A stretch of 8,429 nt of DNA from Acidobacteriaceae bacterium (GTDB lineage: Bacteria > Acidobacteriota > Terriglobia > Terriglobales > Acidobacteriaceae): positions 1 through 8,429 of the forward strand of contig JASHUH010000387.1 in assembly GCA_030040115.1 (NCBI GenBank), written 5' to 3'. Positions 1 to 6,188 of this stretch are shown piece by piece; the first letter of the stretch is position 1; the number at the start of each line of letters is the position of its first letter. Made by a program: the position numbers and the translations under genes. The notes beneath the pieces were generated by a model, which worked only from the letters and a program-made list of their open reading frames with translations, did not search any database and was not told where the DNA came from.

Positions 1-2
1 TC

Positions 3-131
3 CGCGAGGACGGCCAGGCGCGCAACCGCACTCTGGCCAATCTCTCCCACTGGCCCGCCGCGCAGATCGACGCCCGGCGTATGGTGTTGAAGGGCCAATC
101 TTCGTCGGCTCTTGCTGCCGGAGCGATTTGA
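3..131 (+). pseudogene. IS1634-type transposase fragment (left edge, truncated)
   Basis: The plus strand is open from the left edge to a TGA at 129-131. Its translation contains NRTLANLSHWP followed by an LKG motif. That is the stretch I associate with the N-terminal part of IS1634-family DDE transposases (typically R-x-G-x-V-R-N-R-T-L-A-N-L-S-x-W-P). Only about 30 residues look family-like; after LKGQ (around position 98) the resemblance stops and a stop codon follows soon after. The catalytic domain is absent, so this is a dead fragment or the broken end of an element that begins outside the window. It meets the relaxase remnant on the opposite strand. Recognition is from remembered motifs only. 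Confidence 0.55.
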
Positions 132-228
132 GGGTGGCGGAAACGTCGCCTTTGCCGAGTTGTTCGACGGCGGACTTGAGCACCGGTTCTTTCCGGCGCA
201 CGATCTCATCGAGCCTTGAAGTACGCAT
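97..228 (-). pseudogene. MobF/TrwC-type conjugative relaxase fragment
   Basis: Read on the minus strand, this stretch encodes an uninterrupted peptide with TSRLDEIVRRKEP and then AVEQLGKGDV, ending near RQQEPTKI. I associate this pattern with the region of the ATPase/helicase part of MobF (TrwC/TraI-like) relaxases that reads roughly S-x-L-D-E-I-V-R-Q-x-D-P, A-V-E-x-L-x-x-G-x-V and then a short link to H-E-I. Neither the relaxase HUH domain nor Walker motifs are present, so only about 40 residues of a protein of roughly 1,000 remain. Its downstream end runs into the transposase fragment at about 95-110, consistent with disruption by an insertion or deletion. Family assignment is from memory and moderately uncertain. 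Confidence 0.42.
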
Positions 229-231
229 TGC

Positions 232-1327
232 GGCTCGGGCAGGGTGCGAATTGGGAAAATGATCGTCGTCCCTGTCCGGAGCGACCCTCTAGTCAAAGAC
301 AAGAGCTACGCGGGCTCCGTTGGAACCTCCCACGGTGGAGGGTGGGCCACGCGAGTATCCACTTCATGCCTCTGAACATTGAGCGCTGGCGCATTCGGCA
401 GGCGCAGAGATTGAAGTTGCCGATCGTTGGCAGGTCCAATAAAGGTTCAAGAAGGATTCCCTACGTCTTCTTTCAGTGATTTACGGCGACGTCCGTGCTT
501 GTCCTCTAACTCGTTGAAAACATTAAACTCTAAGCTCTCATAATCTCAACTTCGCAGATCTATTCCCATTGATCGAATCTAGCATTGTTAGAGGTATTTC
601 CGGTTGGTTCATTCAGCGAACTTCGCTCCGGGACTGGCGCCGCCTTTGTAATTTGACGCTTACGACAATCTCCCGCTCAGGCAATCGTGGCTATTACAGA
701 GTTCACCTCACCTGAATAGTTAAATTCTCGCAACTGAAAGCCACGCTGATTTTGGGTCACTTACCGCACGACTGAAGTCGCACCCTCTCAAAACCGGACT
801 TTCACCGCAGGCTGCTAAGGACGGATAGAACCGGCAATGCAAATTAGACCGCTTAGGCCTTTTGGAGCCCCGAGCGCCAGCAACCAGCTTTTGCGCCACA
901 AGCCTTCTCAAGGCAGGGATCATTGCCCCGGGCGAGAGCTCCGCCGACCCCCGTAGAATCTAAGCGCCGAGATGGCTGAGTCGAGCAGGATAATGACAAA
1001 GAGGTCCAGATGGTTACCGCGGGGGCGATATCGTATCTAGACATGCTCTCAGTACACGAATCGCGGTTCGAGGGCGGAGCGGTGGCCGAAGTGGTGGGCC
1101 GGAGCGTTGACTTTGTATTCTTTCGTTGCATATGATCCTCTGTGCACGATCTGCGAATGTTTTAAATCACGATACCTAGCCTTTCCTCTCTGCTCGCTCA
1201 GGTTGAAAAAGCGCCGTAAGTTCAAGATGTGGCCGTGTACGACTATTTCGAAGTTTGCTTACAGAGGATGGATCGCATGAAATTACGCAGCACAAAGTTT
1301 TTCAGCTAAAGTCATGAGAGCACTGCC
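232..1327. other. Gene-poor region, no convincing gene
   Basis: About 1.1 kb with no open frame that looks like a protein. The longest frames (216-479 plus, 853-1131 minus) are short, lack a Shine-Dalgarno sequence and have arginine-, serine- or proline-heavy random-looking composition. A plus-strand frame at 985-1131 (visible piece MVTAGAISYLDM) is mildly coding-like but has no plausible start and is unrecognised. A possible sigma-70 promoter lies at 514-544 (TTGAAA, 19-base gap, CATAAT) with nothing obvious downstream. A REP-like patch sits at 728-830. A ten-codon frame at 1277-1309 (MKLRSTKFFS) precedes the aldolase-like gene, with GAGG 12 bases upstream of it; it could be a leader peptide but is too short to support. 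The region looks like decayed mobile DNA plus the upstream region of the next gene. Confidence 0.5.
728..830. repeat. REP-like intergenic palindromic patch
   Basis: This stretch contains the perfect palindrome CGACT-GA-AGTCG (769-780). It is flanked by a related half-palindromic motif, CAACTGAAAGCC (730-741), and by CCGGACTTTCACCGCAGG (795-812). Alternating short stems of the 'CTGAAG/CTGAAAG' kind resemble the dispersed intergenic repeats often seen in Acidobacteriota genomes. With only one copy in this window, repetition cannot be shown here. The call rests on the local palindrome and its lack of coding potential. Confidence 0.25.
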
Positions 1328-2386
1328 ATGAAGAGACGGAATTTCCAGGATCGGTTTGACAGGCGAGAATTTATGGAAGCGGTCGGCGTGCTGGCGCTCG
1401 GCCTAGGCGCGGCTGCTTTGCTGGCTCCTGAAGCAGCGCACGCCGATGGCGAGATGGACCCCAGTTCGAAACCTTGGCGGGGTTTGTTTCCGATTGGGCA
1501 GACGCCGTTTACGGCGGACGACAAGCTCGATCTCGAATGTCTAGCCGCTGAGATTCGATTCTGCAACCGCAGTCGCATACCCGGCCTATTGTGGCCGCAG
1601 GGGTCCAGTGGATGGACGACACTATCCGTGCAAGAGCGGTTGGACGGAGCCGAGGCCATACTCGCCGCCGGCAAGGGAGGAAAGACCTCGTTGATCATTG
1701 GCGTTCAGCCGCTCGATGGCCATGTGAATACTGCGATTCGCTATGCCCAACATGCTGCAAAGCACGGCGCAGATGGATTGGTCTCCTTGCCTCCCGGCGT
1801 CGACAATGGCCACCCACCCACGAAGCTCACCGCTCAGGACTATCTGGATTATTACAAAGCCGTAGGCGCGGCGACAGACCTTCCCCTCATGGTGCAGAGC
1901 CACGGCGACATGAGCGTCGATCTGATCGTGATGCTCTATCAAGAGGTTCCCACACTCAAGGGCGTAAAAGATGAGACCGGCGATGTTCTTGCCCGCCTTC
2001 CGGAGTTCCGCAAACGGACGGATGGCAAATTGCGAGTCTTCGACGCCGACGGCGCAAACCTGATGCTGAATGGAATGACTCTGGGCTTTGACGGCTATAT
2101 CCCCAAGACCGGGATTGCCGACGTTTCTCAGGCCGCATTCGAGCTTTGGAACGCGGGAAAGCACAGAGACGCGTTTGACATGTTCGGCAGGGTTCAGGCG
2201 TTTCAGACCATTCCCGGCGCAATGCAGTACGTTTTCACAGCGCGCGGTATCTTTAAGGAGACGACTACAGTTCGCGACGCCCACCGCATTTTCGGCGCCC
2301 ACGGCATGACGCCAGACAACGACGCCCAGAAGGAATTCATCCGTAATGCGCTGCATGAATTTCTAGGACCTTATTTACGGGCATAG
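1328..2386 (+). CDS. Tat-exported DapA/NAL-superfamily aldolase-like protein
   Basis: A 352-residue protein of the dihydrodipicolinate synthase/N-acetylneuraminate lyase (class I Schiff-base aldolase) superfamily. Residues 11-39 form a Tat-type signal peptide: DRREFME, a hydrophobic stretch, then AHA before D40. The TIM barrel follows from about residue 50 (FPIGQTPF strand, then WPQGSSGW at 90-96 in place of the usual GTTGE). GVKDETGD at 212-219 contains K214, the expected Schiff-base lysine. The usual Y-N motif at the catalytic tyrosine is replaced by MVQSHG (188-193), and the usual TPYY by SLPPG (153-157). It may therefore not perform standard DapA, NAL or KDPG chemistry, and its substrate is unknown. 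The mature length (about 310) fits the family. The start is preceded by a weak GAGAG at 1316-1320, 7 bases away. Convergent with the PLP-enzyme gene at 2668. Family call secure, function not. Confidence 0.88.
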   Translation: MKRRNFQDRFDRREFMEAVGVLALGLGAAALLAPEAAHADGEMDPSSKPWRGLFPIGQTPFTADDKLDLECLAAEIRFCNRSRIPGLLWPQGSSGWTTLSVQERLDGAEAILAAGKGGKTSLIIGVQPLDGHVNTAIRYAQHAAKHGADGLVSLPPGVDNGHPPTKLTAQDYLDYYKAVGAATDLPLMVQSHGDMSVDLIVMLYQEVPTLKGVKDETGDVLARLPEFRKRTDGKLRVFDADGANLMLNGMTLGFDGYIPKTGIADVSQAAFELWNAGKHRDAFDMFGRVQAFQTIPGAMQYVFTARGIFKETTTVRDAHRIFGAHGMTPDNDAQKEFIRNALHEFLGPYLRA

Positions 2387-2387
2387 A

Positions 2388-2417
2388 GTTCCTTCGGAGC
2401 ACTCGGGCGGAAGGAAC
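2388..2417 (+). terminator. Strong hairpin right after the aldolase-like gene
   Basis: GTTCCTTC (2388-2395) and GAAGGAAC (2410-2417) form a perfect 8-bp stem with a 14-base loop, starting one base after the TAG stop. There is no run of T after the stem, so it is not a canonical intrinsic terminator. It could be a 3'-end stabilising hairpin or an atypical terminator. The position makes a role in ending or protecting this transcript likely. Confidence 0.4.
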
Positions 2418-2667
2418 GCATGCTGCTGTTCGTCGTCTGGATCAGGACATCGCAAAATTTTCCGTCGCGACGGCGCGCAACGTCCCTTCTTCCGATTGAG
2501 CAAGCTTACGAGCTTGAATAAGTCCCCGGCCTAATCCGTCTACTCTCGATCCATTGGGAAAGGAACAGCCCGTCGAGGAATGCAAAATTCTGTGCATCGT
2601 CTCCGAATGCAATCGATCCTCTGCGGCAAAAGTCTCCTCCTCATCTGTTTTCGCGGGAAGAACCCGG
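2418..2667. other. Convergent intergenic spacer with small palindromes
   Basis: A 250-base gap between two converging genes with no gene of its own. It holds a 12-base perfect palindrome, CCGTCGCGACGG (2462-2473); a 6-bp hairpin with a four-base loop, CAAGCT-TACG-AGCTTG (2501-2516); and a 4-bp hairpin, CGGG-AAGAA-CCCG (2654-2666), just past the stop of the minus-strand gene. None is followed by a T-tract in the direction that would make a standard terminator. Confidence 0.4.
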
Positions 2668-3996
2668 TCATGCAGATCGTTTGCGCGCCTTGGCGAGAAC
2701 TTGACGCAGGCGATTGCCTACGATGAGCTCGTCGCCTGGCTGGAGGGTGAGGGACTTGATTTGCAGACGATTCGGAAGGTTTGCCGGTATCGGCTTGCCT
2801 GACTCAGTGAGTCCGATTCTCGCCAGTACACCTTCGCGATTGGCGATTGACGGCACCTCAATCCGAGGTTCGCCCTCCCGCAGCTGCTGGGCGCATTGAT
2901 CCACCGTCAAGCCAAACTTCTGCTCGTCCCACGATATCGTGAGCAGGGGCCAACTGTCCTCCTCCTCCGGAGGCGGAGTCATGATCGTTGCATGGACTCC
3001 TGGTACTGTCTCCACTAATGTCGCGATCCGCTCCACCTGGCGTTGCCAGACTTTGTTAATGGCCGCATTGTCAGCCTTGGACCAGTACTCGACGGCTGCG
3101 AGGACTCCCATCATCTCTTCTTTACCGACCTTCATAGGCCGGCATATGGAGCCTTCCCAGGGATTGGTGTTGTACACGGCCGCATCGATCAGGTCCTTGC
3201 GGCCTAACAACACTCCGGAGCTTTGCGGACCACGCATGCCCTTTCCACCGCTGAAGCAATAAAGATCGACGCCCGTCTTCGCCAGGCGGGTGTAATTCGA
3301 AAATGGGGGGATAGCTGAAGCCTGGTCGAGCAGAACCGGGACGCCGGCGGGCTTGGAGATCTTGAGGATGCTCTGCAGGACTTCGTCCGTCCCCCAAGTG
3401 GTATAGATCATGGCGGTCTGCGACGTAATGGCGGATTGCAGATCGTTTACGGTGGGCGCGACGACCAGTTTGGCGCCGGTGAGCCGGATACAGCTGTCCC
3501 AACCGGACCGTTCGCCGAGGAGGATGACCTCTCCTTTCATGCCGGTGGTGTCGGGTAATTGGTAGATGTTTTTTGCATCCGAGCCGGCAATGCAGGCCGC
3601 AGTGGCCGAAGAGATGGAGCCAGCGGAGCCGGAGGTGACCATGGCGGATTCGGCGCCGGCAAGTTCTGCGAGGCGACGGCCGACGGCGGCCTGGAGCTCA
3701 AGCAGGTTGACAAAGTAATAGTGGGCGGCCTCGGTGGCCGCGCGCACCTCGGGCAGCTCGAGCGCGGCCGTCATGTTCGTCCAGGGCCCGCAGCAATTAA
3801 TCAGCGGCCGAACACCTAAGCGCGTGTAGATGTTGTCCGAAAAGGTCCCTTTGGAAGTAGCGGACTTGGCGGTGGCAGACACGGTAGCGGCAAAGCTGCG
3901 CGCGCCGATGGTGGCAAAAAGAGGGGCCGCAGCCAGCAGTTTAATGAACGACCGGCGGTCACTCAGGTCATTGTGAAACTCCCGCTCAGGCATCAT
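2668..3996 (-). CDS. Tat-exported SelA-like PLP enzyme, copy 1
   Basis: A 442-residue fold-type I PLP enzyme of the SelA/DgaE-like superfamily (often annotated class V aminotransferase-like or L-seryl-tRNA selenium transferase-like). Residues 13-36 are a textbook Tat signal: DRRSFIK, a hydrophobic segment, then a likely cleavage after SFA. The PLP site is readable: TSGSAG (121-126) for the phosphate, LLDQAS with D224 facing the pyridine nitrogen, and SGGKGMRGPQ (249-258) with the Schiff-base lysine K252. The SGGKG-x-RGPQ form, the lack of SelA's N-terminal tRNA-binding region and the export signal argue against selenocysteine synthase. An ammonia lyase or related amino-sugar or amino-acid enzyme is the likeliest role, substrate unknown. 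Start chosen at the first of two ATGs, 11 bases below AGGAGG (4008-4013). It is the last minus-strand gene of the group and a paralogue of 4769-6097. Confidence 0.88.
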   Translation of the reverse strand: MMPEREFHNDLSDRRSFIKLLAAAPLFATIGARSFAATVSATAKSATSKGTFSDNIYTRLGVRPLINCCGPWTNMTAALELPEVRAATEAAHYYFVNLLELQAAVGRRLAELAGAESAMVTSGSAGSISSATAACIAGSDAKNIYQLPDTTGMKGEVILLGERSGWDSCIRLTGAKLVVAPTVNDLQSAITSQTAMIYTTWGTDEVLQSILKISKPAGVPVLLDQASAIPPFSNYTRLAKTGVDLYCFSGGKGMRGPQSSGVLLGRKDLIDAAVYNTNPWEGSICRPMKVGKEEMMGVLAAVEYWSKADNAAINKVWQRQVERIATLVETVPGVHATIMTPPPEEEDSWPLLTISWDEQKFGLTVDQCAQQLREGEPRIEVPSIANREGVLARIGLTESGKPIPANLPNRLQIKSLTLQPGDELIVGNRLRQVLAKARKRSA

Positions 3997-4007
3997 GTGT
4001 TCCGATT

Positions 4008-4013
4008 CCTCCT
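4008..4013 (-). promoter_or_regulatory. Ribosome binding site of SelA-like copy 1
   Basis: Perfect AGGAGG on the minus strand, 11 bases before the first ATG (3996) and 14 before the second (3993), which favours the first. The bases between it and the start, AATCGGAACA, are nearly the same as in front of the paralogue at 6097, so the leader was probably part of the duplicated unit. Confidence 0.7.
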
Positions 4014-4321
4014 ATGGACGACGAGGGCACATTTGAGGGCAATTTCGCGGTTGGGAGTGCGCACCCAAAGTGCTTTTTCGTTTTCTTGGACTTCCTGGTT
4101 TGCCTTTACGCTGCTGGATTCGCTTCGAATGGCTTGGAAGAAGTCGTCGGTTCAATCCCGACCAGCTTCACTAAATTAAATCAATGCTCTATCCGCCACC
4201 AACAACGGCAGAATTCGTGTTCCTTTCAAGATAGCTGATCCGGATGGGACGGTGGGGAACAATCATGGCGTCTTTTTCCGTGAAGACCAATCTTGTCTCT
4301 CAAGTGCGTAAGAAGTTCTGC
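4014..4321. other. Spacer upstream of SelA-like copy 1
   Basis: About 300 bases without a supported gene. It contains a 5-bp inverted repeat, TTGGG-AGTGCGCA-CCCAA (4051-4068), in the untranslated leader of the downstream PLP gene; on the plus strand this is followed by TGCTTTTT. It also contains the tRNA-like stretch at 4141-4173 and a plus-strand frame at 4180-4311 (visible piece GRIRVPFKIADPDGT) that looks mildly coding-like but has no start codon, no Shine-Dalgarno sequence and no recognisable family. A promoter for the copy 1 gene would be expected here, but I could not identify a clear one. Confidence 0.4.
4141..4173 (+). other. tRNA 3'-end-like fragment (T-arm plus acceptor strand)
   Basis: GTCGG (4146-4150), loop TTCAATC (4151-4157) and CCGAC (4158-4162) form a perfect five-pair T-stem with a seven-base loop matching the conserved TTCRANY pattern. 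A seven-base CAGCTTC, an A and CTA follow, resembling an acceptor strand, discriminator base and a degraded CCA. No matching 5' acceptor strand (GAAGCTG), D-arm or proper anticodon arm lies at the right distance upstream, so this is not an intact tRNA. It could be a tRNA- or tmRNA-derived attachment-site remnant left by an integrated element, or a chance match. Confidence 0.4.
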
Positions 4322-4673
4322 TCATTCCTCCGATTGGCGACGAGGCGGTGGCAAACTCACCAAAACCTCGCCTAATGGTCCCCGATCCACCCCTTTGTCA
4401 TCGACTAAATGCACCGATACCCACGAAATATTCGGTGGCGCGGGAATAGTCGTCTGCAATTGCACCTCTTGAGTGGGAATTACCGGCATGAGCTTCACCG
4501 TATTAGCTTCGCTGGTTCATTGTGGATGTGAACCTGGTTGATGATATGGAGGCGGCATTCGCCGCCGGGTGTGCAATTTGAGCTGTTACGGATAGATTCG
4601 CGAACGGCGCTATCAACACCAGACCGAAAAGAGCCTCCAGGCGCCGTGGGGCTCTCGCATAACTGCAAAGCAT
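4322..4673 (-). pseudogene. Small secreted protein, broken by one frameshift
   Basis: A minus-strand ATG at 4673 sits 6 bases below a good Shine-Dalgarno (GGGAG, 4680-4684) and opens a 56-codon frame ending at 4503. Its product starts with a Sec-type signal peptide: RAPRRLEA, then LFGLVLIAPFANL, with likely cleavage after VTA (residue 31). Removing one base at about 4508-4509 joins it to a second open frame that runs to TGA at 4322-4324. That tail includes ISWVSVHLVDD and LGEVLVSLPPP, giving one product of about 116 residues. The fused sequence reads as an ordinary exported protein with a proline-rich end; I do not recognise the family. It lies between the two SelA-like genes on the same strand. 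Alternatives are a true 56-residue secreted peptide, or a sequencing error at the junction. Confidence 0.5.
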
Positions 4674-4679
4674 TTCTAT

Positions 4680-4684
4680 CTCCC
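4680..4684 (-). promoter_or_regulatory. Ribosome binding site of the small secreted gene
   Basis: GGGAG followed by ATAGAA and then ATG on the minus strand, a 6-base spacing. This is the main evidence that 4673 is a real start and that the overlapping 86-codon minus-strand frame starting with TTG at 4755 is not the gene. Confidence 0.55.
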
Positions 4685-4768
4685 GGGCAAAGATACTGAC
4701 CTATCGCATCGCGAGTGCGTTCAGGCGTCGAAAGCGATAGCTCCACCGTTTTCAAGATTACGGTTATT

Positions 4769-6097
4769 TTATGCCAAGGCCTGTTTACGCGCCTTTTCGA
4801 GCACCTGGCGCAGGCGGTTGCCCACGATGAGATCTTCGCCCGACTGCAGGGTCACCGAGAAAATTTGCACTTGGTTGGGGCCGCTCCAGTCCGAATCATA
4901 GAGTTTGTCGAAGTCCTCTCGCGCCAGGACCCCGCTGAAATTAAACCCTGCCCACACGTCGATGCGCGGATTTCCTTCGCGCATCTCCTTGGCGCATTGA
5001 GGAGCGGTCATGCCAAATTTCTTTGCGTCCCAGCTTACCGTTAATGTGGGATAACTGTTACCCTTCTCCGACGGAGGAGTCTCGATGTTTGCCTGGACTC
5101 CCGGCACCGTTGACACCAGCTTCGAAATACGATCCATCTGGCGCTGCCAGATGCCCCCCTTTGTGTATCCAACTTGAGGATTGGACCAGTATTCGACGGC
5201 GGCGAGGAGGCCCATGATCTGTTCTTTGCCGACCTTCATGGGCCGGCATATGGAGCCTTCCCAAGGGTTGTAGTTGTAACGGGCCGCCTCGATCAGGTCC
5301 TTGCGGCCCACCAACATTCCGGAGACTTGGGGGCCACGCAGGCCCTTTCCACCGCTGATGCAGAACAGTTCGACGCCCGACTTTGCCAGACGAGGAAAAT
5401 TCGAATACGGGGGAATGTGCCCGGCCTGGTCCAGAAACACCGGAACACCGGCGGGTTTGGTGATCTTAAGGATGCTCTGGAGACGTTCGTCATCGCCCCA
5501 GGTGGTGTAGACCATGGCGGTCTGCGATGTGAGCGCAGCAGGGAGATCATCAACGGTAAGAGCGGTGATCAGTTTGGCCCCGGTGAGCCGTATGCAGCTA
5601 TCCCACGGTGTGCGAGGGCCGAGCATGACGACTTCCCCCTTCATGCCGGTCGTGTCGGGCAACTGGTAAATGTTCTTAGGATCCGACCCGGCGATGCAAG
5701 CCGCGGTCCCCGCGGAGATGGCGCCCGCCGAGCCCGAGGTGATCATGGCGGCTTCGGCGCCGCACATTTGTGCGAGACGCCGGCCAGCGGCAGCCTCCAG
5801 CTCATAGAGGTCGACGAAATAGTGGGCGGCCCTTTCGCAAGCCTCGCGCACCTCGGGTAGCTCGAGCGACGCAGTCAGGTAGGTCCAGGTCCCAACACAA
5901 TTAATCACCGGCCGAACGCCGAGTTGAGTATAGATATTGTTGGTGAAAGATTCACTGGAGCCAGTTGTTTTAGCAACTACAGTAGAGGCAAAGCTGCGCG
6001 CGCCAATGGAGGCAAAAAGAGGCGCCGCAGCCAGCAGCTTGATGAAGGACCGCCGGTCATTCACGTTGTTTTGAAGTTCTCGCTCAGACCGCTTCAT
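4769..6097 (-). CDS. Tat-exported SelA-like PLP enzyme, copy 2
   Basis: A 442-residue paralogue of the gene at 2668-3996, identical to it over long blocks such as DRRSFIKLLAAAPLFA, KNIYQLPDTTGMKGEV and NPWEGSICRPMKVGKE. The Tat signal occupies about residues 14-37 (RR at 15-16, probable cleavage after SFA). PLP-site residues are intact: TSGSAG (120-125), D223 in FLDQAG, and K251 in SGGKGLRGPQ. The copies diverge most after the signal peptide and in a C-terminal segment (about 382-408 here), which may reflect different substrates. As with copy 1, a DgaE-like ammonia lyase or other PLP-dependent eliminase is more plausible than selenocysteine synthase. ATG at 6097 has AGGGG 9 bases upstream (6107-6111). 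It lies 91 bases downstream of the TonB-receptor stop on the same strand, so co-transcription is plausible. No T-tract terminator is seen after it. Confidence 0.88.
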   Translation of the reverse strand: MKRSERELQNNVNDRRSFIKLLAAAPLFASIGARSFASTVVAKTTGSSESFTNNIYTQLGVRPVINCVGTWTYLTASLELPEVREACERAAHYFVDLYELEAAAGRRLAQMCGAEAAMITSGSAGAISAGTAACIAGSDPKNIYQLPDTTGMKGEVVMLGPRTPWDSCIRLTGAKLITALTVDDLPAALTSQTAMVYTTWGDDERLQSILKITKPAGVPVFLDQAGHIPPYSNFPRLAKSGVELFCISGGKGLRGPQVSGMLVGRKDLIEAARYNYNPWEGSICRPMKVGKEQIMGLLAAVEYWSNPQVGYTKGGIWQRQMDRISKLVSTVPGVQANIETPPSEKGNSYPTLTVSWDAKKFGMTAPQCAKEMREGNPRIDVWAGFNFSGVLAREDFDKLYDSDWSGPNQVQIFSVTLQSGEDLIVGNRLRQVLEKARKQALA

Positions 6098-6188
6098 GTT
6101 CCGATTCCCCTGGAAGCAATGGCAGTGTCGACCTACGCGGCTCGGCGCTTCCAGTGCTAGCCCATGCGTCGACGGTATGAGTTAATGC
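6098..6188 (-). other. Short receptor-to-PLP-enzyme spacer
   Basis: A 91-base same-strand gap containing the AGGGG ribosome binding site of the PLP gene (6107-6111) and two GTCGAC palindromes (6127-6132 and 6168-6173, the second extending to CGTCGACG at 6167-6174). No terminator-like hairpin with a T-tract is visible, so read-through from the receptor gene into the PLP-enzyme gene is possible. Confidence 0.4.

Noticed and set aside
216..479. Plus-strand open frame of 87 codons in the left empty region.
   Set aside because: No Shine-Dalgarno sequence, random-looking arginine-rich composition and no recognisable family. Its first bases overlap the relaxase remnant on the other strand.
853..1131. 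Minus-strand open frame of 92 codons.
   Set aside because: Serine/threonine-rich low-information product without a ribosome binding site; it looks like an open frame arising by GC bias.
1622..2356. Long minus-strand open frame of 244 codons inside the aldolase-like gene.
   Set aside because: Antisense shadow of a gene with clear family motifs and a signal peptide; its translation has no domain features.
4180..4311. Plus-strand coding-like stretch (GRIRVPFKIADPDGT).
   Set aside because: No start codon in frame after the preceding stop, no ribosome binding site and only 43 codons; the family is unrecognised, so it is noted only in the spacer description.
4495..4755. Minus-strand open frame of 86 codons overlapping the small secreted gene.
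   Set aside because: It needs a TTG start without a ribosome binding site, whereas the alternative frame has ATG, a strong Shine-Dalgarno and a signal peptide.
4745..4764. Inverted repeat ACCGT/ACGGT just beyond the stop of SelA-like copy 2 as a terminator.
   Set aside because: The stem is only 5 bp with a 10-base loop, and no T-tract follows it in the direction of transcription of that gene.
5174..5860. Plus-strand open frame of 228 codons opposite SelA-like copy 2.
   Set aside because: Antisense shadow of an unambiguous PLP enzyme; the GC-rich third positions of the real gene keep the opposite frame open.
2668..6097. True selenocysteine synthase (SelA) identity for the two PLP enzymes, suggesting a selenocysteine system with the tRNA-like fragment.
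   Set aside because: Export signals, absence of the N-terminal tRNA-binding region and the SGGKG-x-RGPQ motif do not fit SelA, and the tRNA-like stretch is not a complete tRNA-Sec.
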